From NCBI RefSeq assembly GCF_002007485.1, contig NZ_CP015820.1:558001-622000 (forward strand): a DNA stretch of 64,000 nucleotides, in the 5' to 3' direction. This DNA is from Ditibartonella apihabitans (GTDB taxonomy: Bacteria; Pseudomonadota; Alphaproteobacteria; Rhizobiales; Rhizobiaceae). A model generated the notes under the pieces. The model saw nothing but the letters and a program-made list of their open reading frames with translations, did not search any database and was not told the origin of the DNA. This document shows positions 56,815 to 64,000 of the stretch, in pieces (position 1 is the stretch's first letter; every line of letters starts with the position of its first letter). A program made the translations under genes and the position numbers.

Positions 56815-57170
56815 GCTGCCAAAGGCTACTGCTTAACTTGAACAAGAAAAGCGCGAATTGATGAGCCGTAAATTCAAACTTGGTAAAAGTTGTATTCGGT
56901 GGTGTGCATAGGGGAAGAGGAGAACGTGGGGGAGGTGGAACAAATCCTCTCTTCGGGCTATTAAAATACGCTGCTTTCCGTTCATTAGTTATTTTTATGT
57001 GCTGCCAAAGGCCAATGTCAGGCTTGAACAAGAAAAGCGCGAATTAATGAACCGTAAAATCGAACTTGGTAAAAGCTATTTTTAGTGGTGTGGCGAAAGG
57101 TAAAAGAGAACGTAGAGGAGGTGAAATGAATCTTCTCTTCGAGCTATTAAAGCGCAATGGAATAGCCTTC
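56815..57170. repeat. 186-bp imperfect direct repeat, two copies
   Basis: GCTGCCAAAGGC begins at 56815 and again at 57001. Both are followed by CTTGAACAAGAAAAGCGCGAATT, then (G/A)CCGTAAA...CTTGGTAAAAG and TAG/GGTGGTGTG, then GAGAACGT(G/A)GAGGAGGTG-type and (C/T)TTCGAGCTATTAAA. Copies are similar over about 150 bases with scattered substitutions and small gaps. Confidence 0.7.
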
Positions 57171-57552
57171 AGCCTTTTCTATCCCGAATGACTAGACTGA
57201 AACGTTTTTGCGTTTATTTTCCAGTCGATCAAAACCCGTTCTTCAATCAGATTTCATTTTGTTTACAGAAGCAAACTTTGCCACTTAGGATGAATTAGTT
57301 GTTTGAGGATTTTTTCATGGCATATTTAACAGCCGAAAGTTTTTGCTCCTGAATGCAATCTCATCAATGGAAGCGAGTGGGTAACCAGCAAAACGGCATA
57401 TGCATCGCTTTAACAGCAATCCGGAAGAATATTTTTCATCTCTATCTCGAAGACTATGAATGGCGCTTGAATAGCGGGCAAACTGACAACCACAAAAAAC
57501 ACTGTTTGCAGGGGAAAATGATTATCTTTCACCCCTTTATCCATATCTGCCT

Positions 57553-57592
57553 CAAAACAAAAAATGGAAATAACCATAGAGGGCTATTTCCA
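57553..57592 (-). terminator. Terminator of the low-complexity gene
   Basis: On the minus strand TGGAAATA pairs with TATTTCCA (57585-57592 and 57565-57572), with an inner ATAG/CTAT match, followed directly by TTTTTTGTTTT. It lies 40 bases after the stop of the gene at 57633-58361 and supports that gene being expressed. Confidence 0.75.
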
Positions 57593-57632
57593 CATTCATT
57601 CGATTAATTTAACAACACTTCAATCAGGAAGA

Positions 57633-58361
57633 TCAGATATCTTCCTTCTCGTTGTTGGCTGCCAAGACATTTGTGTCGCGTTGTATATTTTCCCGCGAGC
57701 CAATATTGGCATCTCCCGCCGGCATAGTTGCACCCTTCTCCGTCTTTATGGACGAAGTTTCATGATGTGTCTTGACAGCTTTGGCGGCATTAACTTTTTT
57801 ACCAGTATCTTTGCCGTCAGAAGGCAAGGGCGGCAAATCGGAATTTGTCTTTGTTGCTGTCTTCAGACTGGTCTTGGTTATATTGTCGCTATTGACAGAA
57901 ACTGAACTGCGACCATCGACCCCATCAGCATTTTCAGCATCAGAAGAACTATCCGACAAAGTACTTTTATCAGTAATATTGTCTGAAACTTTCAATGTTT
58001 CATTGTTAATTCCGTTGACTTTCTCATGCGGATCCAAGCCATTATTATTATCCGCTTTTCCATCAACAGTATTATCAGATCGTCCTTGGACTGCTTCAAA
58101 AAGCTTTTCCATTTCAGCGCGCGCTTCATCAAGATTTTTTTGATGAAAAGCTTCTTCGGAAGCAGTCTGTTGTTCTTTTATAAGCTCGGTAATGTGAGCC
58201 ATTATTTCTGCGACGCTTGCAGATATCGGATAATGTGGCCTCGGTTCTACGATAGGTATTTGTTCGACAACCGAGTCGGTCCGAGCCGTCTGGTTAGAAG
58301 GCGTCGCTACTCGCACTGTCGTCAACGAACGGGCGCCAGATGTAGCATCAACCGGTTGCAT
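57633..58361 (-). CDS. Low-complexity cytoplasmic protein, unknown
   Basis: 242 residues, charged and disordered. A short helical region lies near residues 45-90 (VAEIMAHITELIKEQQTASEEAFHQKNLDEARAEMEKLFEAV). The rest is Ser/Asp/Asn/Lys-rich with no domain. It has its own terminator. Adjacent to the end of the flagellar island but on the other strand and unrelated in sequence to the FliK linker. No function assigned. Confidence 0.6.
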   Translation of the reverse strand: MQPVDATSGARSLTTVRVATPSNQTARTDSVVEQIPIVEPRPHYPISASVAEIMAHITELIKEQQTASEEAFHQKNLDEARAEMEKLFEAVQGRSDNTVDGKADNNNGLDPHEKVNGINNETLKVSDNITDKSTLSDSSSDAENADGVDGRSSVSVNSDNITKTSLKTATKTNSDLPPLPSDGKDTGKKVNAAKAVKTHHETSSIKTEKGATMPAGDANIGSRENIQRDTNVLAANNEKEDI

Positions 58362-58775
58362 AATTACTCTCCAAAACTCTTAACAAGCCCCAATCTTCAT
58401 GATTTTCCTTGTTATGTTTCGAGCTCCTCATAAGCCTTAATGGCATAGTATTCTATTTATCCGGAAAATGCAACAATTCTCGTTATTTTTTGATTTATCA
58501 AACAAAATATAAAGAAAGAGATAAACCTTTAAAAAAGTTTTGTTACGCTTTTTTGTTAGAACAGATTTGCTGTTAACAATGTTCTTTTCATTCTGGAGCT
58601 TAAAAATTTTATTTAAAAACCGGATATGGAAATATAAAACATCTTTTTAATCAGATAATTATGAAAATATATTATTTTTAAAAATCAACGTAGAATTGGA
58701 AATTACGCTTAAAAAGTATTTTTTTAAATTGTATAAGTAAATAGTTTAATCAAGCAATTTTATTGAAAAAATTGA
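58362..58775. other. AT-rich intergenic region
   Basis: Between the low-complexity gene (promoter side) and the purU stop. Very AT-rich, including A/T runs near 58490-58760. No coding signal or repeat found. Confidence 0.5.
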
Positions 58776-59666
58776 TCACCCCATTCGTTCAGAAGCATAA
58801 CTTCCCGGTGTCGCCGGAAAGACGACGGTCCGGTTGTCGTTGATAAAAACACGATGATGAATGTGGGCATGGATAGCACGTGCGAGAACCTGAGCTTCAA
58901 CATCGCGTCCCAGAGCAACATAATCGTCAGCATTTTGAGCATGTGTCACGCGCACAATATCCTGCTCTATAATTGGTCCTTCATCAAGATCGGCAGTTAC
59001 GTAATGGGCTGTTGCTCCGATAATCTTTACGCCACGCTGGAAAGCCTGCTTGTAAGGATTTGCGCCTTTGAAGCTGGGCAAAAAGGAATGATGAATATTG
59101 ATAATTTGTCCCGGCATTTCTTTACAAAGCCGATCCGACAGGATTTGCATATAGCGCGCCAAGACAACAAGTTCGGTTCCCGTCTCGGAGATAATTTCGA
59201 ATAATCTATCTTCGGATTCTTGTTTGCGGTCTTTGTGGACAGGGATGTGGTAAAATGGTAGATCGTTATTAACGACCAATTTTTGATAATCCAAATGGTT
59301 GGAGACGACCCCGACGATATTGATTGGCAAAGCACCAATCCGCCAGCGATAGAGTAAATCGTTGAGACAATGACCGAATTTCGACACCATAACGAGAACC
59401 TTCATGTGATCTCGTGTATCAAAAAAATTGGCTTTCATAGAAAATTCTTGGGCAATTGGCCGAAATGCATCTTCAAGATCATGAATAGCTTTACCGCCTT
59501 CACTGTCAAAGCCGATACGACAGAAAAATTTTTTAGAAATGGGGTCGTCGAATTGTGAGCTATTCACAATATTGCACGTATTTTTTGCCAAAAACGTGGA
59601 AATTGCAGCAATAATTCCTCTTTTTGCGGGGCATATGACGGTCAAAACGAAACTAGACATGGTCAT
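58776..59666 (-). CDS. purU: Formyltetrahydrofolate deformylase PurU
   Basis: Hydrolyses 10-formyl-THF to THF and formate, balancing one-carbon pools. 296 residues: an N-terminal ACT domain (FVLTVICPAKRGIIAAISTFLAKNTCNIVNS) and a C-terminal formyltransferase fold with IINIHHSFLPSFKGANPYKQAF and ATAHYVTADLDEGPIIEQDI, carrying the catalytic Asn, His and Asp. The start could be at the second methionine two codons on. Confidence 0.96.
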   Translation of the reverse strand: MTMSSFVLTVICPAKRGIIAAISTFLAKNTCNIVNSSQFDDPISKKFFCRIGFDSEGGKAIHDLEDAFRPIAQEFSMKANFFDTRDHMKVLVMVSKFGHCLNDLLYRWRIGALPINIVGVVSNHLDYQKLVVNNDLPFYHIPVHKDRKQESEDRLFEIISETGTELVVLARYMQILSDRLCKEMPGQIINIHHSFLPSFKGANPYKQAFQRGVKIIGATAHYVTADLDEGPIIEQDIVRVTHAQNADDYVALGRDVEAQVLARAIHAHIHHRVFINDNRTVVFPATPGSYASERMG

Positions 59667-59938
59667 TCAGAAAACTGTCCTATCGGTCAAATTGCGGTTA
59701 TTCATTTTGCTTGCCTATTGATATAAAGTCCGCTCAAAGGCCTGTTTAAGCAAATATTATGAATATAAAGTTATTTTCTCTTCTTGAAAACGAGGTTTAA
59801 TATTCTTTTCTGAAAAATTCCGATTTACCCATATTCCACTTTATAAACATAGCAATTTTCCGCATCCGGTTATAAAATGAAAAGGATTTTGTGAAGAAAC
59901 AAAATCGGGTTCATTAACTCTATTTGGCATGATTTAAA

Positions 59939-60613
59939 TTGTTATCGAATAAAAAACCGGGGTGGTTTGTAGCTATTGTCGGGCCGAGTGGTGCCGGAAA
60001 AGACACAATTATAAACGCTGTTCATCATGCTCTCAAAAATAATCCGGAATTTCTCTTTGTTCGCCGTACGATTACGCGAAAGGCTGGCGTAAACAGCTTT
60101 AACGATCATGCTGAGACATCGCGAAATATTGGAAAGGAAGATAATATTGGAAATGAAGATAATATAGGCGTTTCGCTCGAAAAGTTTTTAGAACTTTCTG
60201 AAAAAGCTTCATTTTCCTTGCAATGGTTTGCCCATGGTATCCATTATGGTTTACCGATGGGGATTGTTGACGAGGTTCATAAAGGGAAAATCGTCATTGC
60301 CAATGTCTCACGAGCAGAGCTCGAGCACGCAAAAGAACTGTTTGGAAAGGTTTATGTAATTGAAATCAATGCACCAATTGGAATTTTGAAGGAACGTCTC
60401 TTAGGTCGTAAAAGAGAAAAAATAACCGATATTGAGGAACGTCTTAAAAGAGCAAATATTCCTATCCATTTGCCTGAAGGAGCAAAATATTGTTATATTG
60501 ATAACTCGGGAAATGTAAATTCTGCTGTCGATAAAATGTTATCTATTCTTCAATCATTATCATCAGAAAATCAGCCTTTACCCGATCATCAAATATCCCG
60601 AGAAATGAAATAA
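59939..60613 (+). CDS. phnN: Ribose 1,5-bisphosphate phosphokinase PhnN
   Basis: 224 residues from a TTG; no ATG is in place before the Walker A motif (VGPSGAGKDTII near residue 15). A guanylate-kinase-like fold that makes PRPP from ribose 1,5-bisphosphate, usually within carbon-phosphorus lyase loci; none of those genes is in this window. The family's ETSRNIGxEDxxxVS segment is expanded by an 18-bp repeat (NIGKED, NIGNED, NIGVS). Weak ribosome binding site. It may be a stand-alone guanylate-like kinase. Confidence 0.85.
   Translation: MLSNKKPGWFVAIVGPSGAGKDTIINAVHHALKNNPEFLFVRRTITRKAGVNSFNDHAETSRNIGKEDNIGNEDNIGVSLEKFLELSEKASFSLQWFAHGIHYGLPMGIVDEVHKGKIVIANVSRAELEHAKELFGKVYVIEINAPIGILKERLLGRKREKITDIEERLKRANIPIHLPEGAKYCYIDNSGNVNSAVDKMLSILQSLSSENQPLPDHQISREMK
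60125..60160 (+). repeat. 18-bp tandem duplication in phnN
   Basis: AATATTGGAAAGGAAGAT and AATATTGGAAATGAAGAT in tandem, differing at one base; followed by AATATAGGCG as a partial third. It adds NIGKED to the protein near residue 63. Confidence 0.85.
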
Positions 60614-61027
60614 CTTCAAAACTCTTTCTATAAAAATCTATAAAATAAAACAGGAAGTTTATTAAAACCAAAGCGGTTGAAAAGTTAAAAAGCAGTGTGG
60701 CATTCAGCGCTTGATAGAAATGCCGCCCCCAAGAAACAGCGGGTCAAATAATATTCTTGTATGACCAGCAAGGAAACAACCGAACATGTCTGTCGGGATT
60801 GCACTGTCAGGAACAGATTGTTTCAAGTCTTTATATTTTTAAATAAAACGTGGCTATCGTCATTATAGAAAACAAATGACATAGAACATAATTGGCGGAA
60901 TAACGGACAATTGGCGAATAAATCATCGCGCCTTGCATAACGAATGCGGCAATAAATGAGGAACGGGAGGTCAGCAATAAACCTCCATTCCTTTGGTCCA
61001 TCTAAGTTCTTAATGAAAACCAACCGA
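60614..61027. other. Intergenic region after phnN
   Basis: About 410 bases with no recognisable gene. Minus-strand frame 60823-61098 overlaps the acidic gene and has no site. No repeat or RNA found. Confidence 0.45.
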
Positions 61028-61282
61028 TCAGTCGGGTTCACCTTTATCTGGTTCGCTGGTGAAGAGATTTTCCCCGACGACATCTCTATCCTCGTCACTT
61101 AACGGGTTTTCAATGTCTTCAGCTTTCTTGTTCCGGGGACGAAACACACCATTATCGTCGCCTGTAACATCATCAAAAATATCGACAGTATCGACAGGAC
61201 CGTTTTTTTCGTCATCCTGCTCATCGATTTTTTCGACGTCGACGACTTTTATGTGTTTGCTTTTATCATCTTGGGTCATCAT
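61028..61282 (-). CDS. Small acidic protein, unknown
   Basis: About 84 residues from the paired ATGs at 61279-61282, preceded by CAGGAATTTT; the upstream frame to 61339 lacks a site. Rich in Asp/Glu (HIKVVDVEKIDEQDDEKNGPVDTVDIFDDVTGDDN), with no membrane segment. Probably disordered. Family unknown; existence is moderately supported by the start site. Confidence 0.5.
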   Translation of the reverse strand: MMTQDDKSKHIKVVDVEKIDEQDDEKNGPVDTVDIFDDVTGDDNGVFRPRNKKAEDIENPLSDEDRDVVGENLFTSEPDKGEPD

Positions 61283-61339
61283 AAAATTCCTGTATTCGTT
61301 AGCCTGATTAAATGTGTGGTCAAATTGGACAGACTGCAA

Positions 61340-61951
61340 GATTAGATCATTTTTTTATCATTCGAGTAAAATGGGGCAATTATAAAATACGACAACTCGT
61401 CCATTATTGCACGAGTAACAGTCTCGTGCTTTCTGCCCGTTTTGTCAGTTTTTTTGATATTTCGAACATTAGAGTCTGGAATGGCCTGTTTGGTAGAAGA
61501 ATAACAACAATTTAATGGCCGGTCTCAAGCTACGGGGCATGGTGAAAAAGCCTAGAATGGTAGCTCTGTAAAGTTTTAGACGGGAACTCTGTTATCACGA
61601 ATGGCCCTGACAATATTCTCTGTAAAAATTTCAATTTTATATAATTGCAAATGATTATGCGGACGAAATGGGAATATTTGCCGCTTATCCGGATATGAAT
61701 GCAAAAAACCGGCTGATAGCGGGAAGCCTTTCGAAAAAACATTGAGTCTTTTAAAAAGATAGCATTATGGCTCGCTATTAAATCAATCGGTGAAAGCGGT
61801 CATAAAAGCTTGGCAAAGTGGTTCGACAATTCAAACAAGAGGTAAATGAGCGACATAAAAATTGTCTACCCCACGTTAAAAAAAAGTGTCTAACCTTTTC
61901 ACCATAAAAAAATCGGAAAGTAAATTATATAATCTTTTCAAGGAGATATAT
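61340..61951. other. Non-coding stretch before tRNA-Gln
   Basis: About 610 bases with no convincing gene on either strand, AT-rich. Short frames at 61312-61515 and 61530-61742 have no ribosome binding site. No mobile element termini noticed next to the tRNA. Confidence 0.45.
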
Positions 61952-62026
61952 TGGCTGGGGAACCTGGATTCGAACCAGGACTGACGGAGTCAGAGTCCGC
62001 AGTTCTACCGTTAAACTATTCCCCAG
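61952..62026 (-). tRNA. tRNA-Gln (anticodon CTG)
   Basis: On the minus strand the acceptor stem CTGGGGA pairs with TCCCCAG followed by CCA. The anticodon loop is CTCTGAC, anticodon CTG, closed by GCGGA/TCCGT (one G-U pair). The T-arm has GGTTCGAATCC. Reads CAG codons. The CCA end is encoded. Confidence 0.96.
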
Positions 62027-62346
62027 CATTTCTGCTTCAAGCGAGAACAGGATGGCTTTTAGCATATCCATTTCAAGATACAAGCCTAAACTTCAGAAAA
62101 TAATTTTTGCCTCTCCATTTCGGTTAGTGATCGGAATTCAAACAGAAAGAGCTTCGGAATGTGACGAACTTTTTATGAGCTCTCGCGAAAGATTCGCCGA
62201 TTTTCTAGGCTAACTGCCCAAAAAAATGAAGAACCGTGGTTCAAGCTATTGGTAAAAACGGGCAAGGCTGTTACATTAGAAACAACGAAAGATAATGAAG
62301 TGTCCATTGCGAGGAAATGTCCCCATGGCTCTTTTAAGGAAAGAAG
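62027..62346. other. Region between tRNA-Gln and ppx
   Basis: About 320 bases that probably contain the ppx promoter. Frames on the minus strand here overlap the ppx start and have no support. Nothing else seen. Confidence 0.4.
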
Positions 62347-63762
62347 ATGATGACTCCGTTGATCGACAACTCCAAAGGGTCGGAGCGGGGAAAGCTTGGC
62401 GTAGATGATGCAAAAGGTTTGCACGAACGCCCGGAAAGGCACGAAAATGGTGGTAACGAACCGCCTTTAACAGAGTCTTTTGCTGTTCCCCCGTCTAAGA
62501 AAAAGCGCGCAAAACGGCGCCAGAAGGGAAAGCTGCGCGTTTTGCATGAAGGCACATCGGAGAGTGGAGCGGAAAAAAACAATCGCACGAAAAAACGTTC
62601 ACGCAAAACGCCAATACTTACCAAACCTCATGATAACGACACTGTTCTAAAGAGTGCGCATTCGGGTGCTTCCAAGGAAGAGACGAGAAGACATCACAAT
62701 TCGGCTCGTCCACCAGCGCAAAGGGTGCCGCTTTACGCAGCACTTGATCTTGGAACGAATAATTGCCGTTTATTGATAGCTGCCCCTACGAAACCCGGCC
62801 ATTTTCATGTTGTTGATGCATTTTCACGGATTGTACGTTTGGGGGAGGGGCTTTCTCGTACCGGTCGTCTTAACGAGAATGCAATGGAACGCGCCATAGA
62901 AGCGCTTAAAGTTTGCCGTTCGAAACTTGATCAAAGAACAATCAAACGGTGTCGGCTCATTGCAACAGAAGCATGTCGCGCGGCGGAAAATGGCCAATGG
63001 TTCATTGAACGGGCGGCTAGAGAAGCCGGTATCAATCTTGAAATCATCGACCGGGAAACCGAAGCGCGTCTTGCTGTTGCCGGATGTGGTACATTGGTCG
63101 AAGCGGATACCGATGCCATTGTGGTTTTTGATATTGGCGGCGGTTCATCAGAAATTGTATTGATTGACCGCTCAAAGAAACGGTCTCCGCGTCTGGCAGA
63201 ACATATCATTGCCTGGACATCGTTGCCTGTTGGTGTCATTACTTTGGCCGAGCGTTTTGGCGGTGAAAACGTTACAAAAAACGATTTCGAAAATATGAAG
63301 AATTATGTCCGCCATTTGCTCATGGGATTTAAAGGCCGTGACAAATTGGGTGCCTTGGCAAAAAGTCCGCATTTTCATTTATTGGGTACGTCGGGTACGG
63401 TAACCACTCTCGCAGGCATACATCTGGAACTAGCGAAATATGACCGTCGCCTCATCGACGGTATTTGGCTCAATAATGACGATGTTGAACGTATGACCAA
63501 ACGTTTGCTTTCATGGAATTTGGCAGAACGGATTGCCAATCCCTGTATCGGGCACGATAGGGCCGATCTGGTGCTCGCCGGTTGTGCCATTCTTGATGTG
63601 ATCAGAGAAGAATGGCCATCCGAACGATTACGCGTTGCCGACCGTGGCTTGCGAGAAGGAATATTGACAGAATTGATGTCACGTGATGGAGCATGGAGAA
63701 AACGCCGTCATATCAATGATCGTTTTCACTTGCGGAAAAATCGTGAAAGTGAGCGCCTATGA
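62347..63762 (+). CDS. Exopolyphosphatase/pppGpp phosphohydrolase family protein (Ppx/GppA)
   Basis: 471 residues from the ATG pair at 62347 or 62350. A basic, disordered N-terminal extension of about 125 residues ([29 protein letters not shown]) precedes the actin-like ASKHA domain: [16 protein letters not shown] near residue 129, [16 protein letters not shown] near residue 258, [17 protein letters not shown] near residue 345. It would split polyphosphate or pppGpp; the two cannot be separated by sight. The extension suggests nucleic-acid or polyphosphate contact. Its stop overlaps rlmE by four bases. Confidence 0.92.
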   Translation: MMTPLIDNSKGSERGKLGVDDAKGLHERPERHENGGNEPPLTESFAVPPSKKKRAKRRQKGKLRVLHEGTSESGAEKNNRTKKRSRKTPILTKPHDNDTVLKSAHSGASKEETRRHHNSARPPAQRVPLYAALDLGTNNCRLLIAAPTKPGHFHVVDAFSRIVRLGEGLSRTGRLNENAMERAIEALKVCRSKLDQRTIKRCRLIATEACRAAENGQWFIERAAREAGINLEIIDRETEARLAVAGCGTLVEADTDAIVVFDIGGGSSEIVLIDRSKKRSPRLAEHIIAWTSLPVGVITLAERFGGENVTKNDFENMKNYVRHLLMGFKGRDKLGALAKSPHFHLLGTSGTVTTLAGIHLELAKYDRRLIDGIWLNNDDVERMTKRLLSWNLAERIANPCIGHDRADLVLAGCAILDVIREEWPSERLRVADRGLREGILTELMSRDGAWRKRRHINDRFHLRKNRESERL

Positions 63763-64000
63763 CAATGAAAAAAACTGGAACACATGCAGGTGGAAGAGGC
63801 GGTGCCGGTACACATGAACTCCACACAAGGGTAAAAAAGAAAGCCGGAACAATCAAGGCTTCATCACGCCGGTGGCTTGAGCGACATCTGAACGACCCTT
63901 ATGTGCATCAGTCAAAAATAGACGGCTACCGTTCCCGTGCGGCATATAAACTTATCGAAATCAATGAACGCTATCATCTCTTGAAAAAAGGACAAAAGAT
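63759..64000 (+). CDS. rlmE: 23S rRNA 2'-O-methyltransferase RlmE (FtsJ/RrmJ), truncated by window
   Basis: The first 80 codons only; the gene runs past the window end. [79 protein letters not shown] is the RlmE start, with the [11 protein letters not shown]-domain entry. A second ATG two codons on is possible. Methylates U2552 of 23S rRNA. It overlaps the Ppx/GppA gene by four bases, as in related alphaproteobacteria. Confidence 0.92.
   Translation, partial: MTMKKTGTHAGGRGGAGTHELHTRVKKKAGTIKASSRRWLERHLNDPYVHQSKIDGYRSRAAYKLIEINERYHLLKKGQK

Larger units (their letters stand above)
56616..57632. other. Roughly 1 kb non-coding stretch with imperfect repeats
   Basis: Between fliQ and the low-complexity gene. 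Holds the 186-bp imperfect direct repeat (56815-57170) and a terminator hairpin (57553-57592) for the minus-strand gene. No convincing ORF: candidate frames on both strands lack ribosome sites and family signals. No insertion sequence termini were noticed. Confidence 0.5.

Noticed and set aside
56714-57031. 105-residue minus-strand frame across the 186-bp repeat
   Set aside because: It covers only one repeat copy plus flanks, with no site and atypical composition; I treat the repeat as non-coding.
61952-62026. tRNA-Gln as an integration site for a mobile element
   Set aside because: No integrase, direct repeat of the tRNA end, or foreign-looking gene was found on either side.

Overview
The window reads as an alphaproteobacterial (Hyphomicrobiales) chromosome segment with moderate, AT-leaning composition. 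Protein flavour and gene order resemble Bartonella, Brucella and other rhizobia: a glnD-murJ-trpS block, a MotB/MotC/MotE motor, the FtcR/Rem regulator, the FlaF/FlbT pair and a consolidated flagellar island. A flagellated Bartonella of the bee-gut type is my best guess. That is inference from gene content, not a database result.

Positions 1-13.5 kb are ordinary chromosome. On the minus strand lie a universal stress protein, a PAS/HWE sensor kinase, trpS, murJ and glnD. On the plus strand lie a HAD phosphatase-like gene, ribF, a MipA/OmpV outer-membrane protein, an FMN reductase, small membrane proteins and fdhD, with a DUF442-type phosphatase on the minus strand.

From 14 to 56.6 kb there is one nearly uninterrupted flagellar island. 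The order is flhA-fliR-(FliJ-position gene)-flgJ-like-flgN-like-FliL-like on plus; then motA-fliM-DUF6468-like-fliN-fliG-flhB-hypothetical on minus; then DUF1217-flgF-fliI-hypothetical, flgB-flgC-orf62-fliE-flgG-flgA-flgI-motE-flgH and fliL-fliP on plus. Three tandem flagellin genes follow, then fliF-(fliH-like)-motB-motC-fliK-transglycosylase, ftcR, flgE-flgK-flgL-flaF-flbT-flgD-fliQ. Together these supply most of the MS/C ring, export gate and ATPase, rod, P and L rings, hook, hook-filament junction, filament and motor, plus the transcriptional (FtcR) and post-transcriptional (FlaF/FlbT) regulators. No chemotaxis genes, fliD, fliS, fliO, flgM, fliA or an obvious sigma-54 activator is seen.

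The strongest unexplained signals are regulatory. Each flagellin gene has the same promoter layout (TTTACA-17-TATA-like) and a conserved leader of about 120 nt, in which TGTCCC can pair with GGGACA over the ribosome binding site. This is a plausible FlbT target. A second signal is a shared TCGCGCAAG(C/T)TT box upstream of flhA, fliF and flgB, with looser matches before flgE and between motA and the DUF1217 gene; it is a candidate FtcR operator. Others are a 62-codon gene between flgC and fliE whose end resembles the FlgC C-terminal helix, a 30-codon membrane microprotein gene antisense to the flhA upstream region, and a set of recent-looking tandem duplications (18, 19, 18 and 129 bp).

Positions 56.6-64 kb return to ordinary chromosome: a roughly 1 kb non-coding stretch with a 186-bp imperfect repeat, a low-complexity hypothetical gene, purU, phnN, a small acidic protein, tRNA-Gln(CTG), a ppx/gppA-type phosphatase and the start of rlmE, cut by the window edge.
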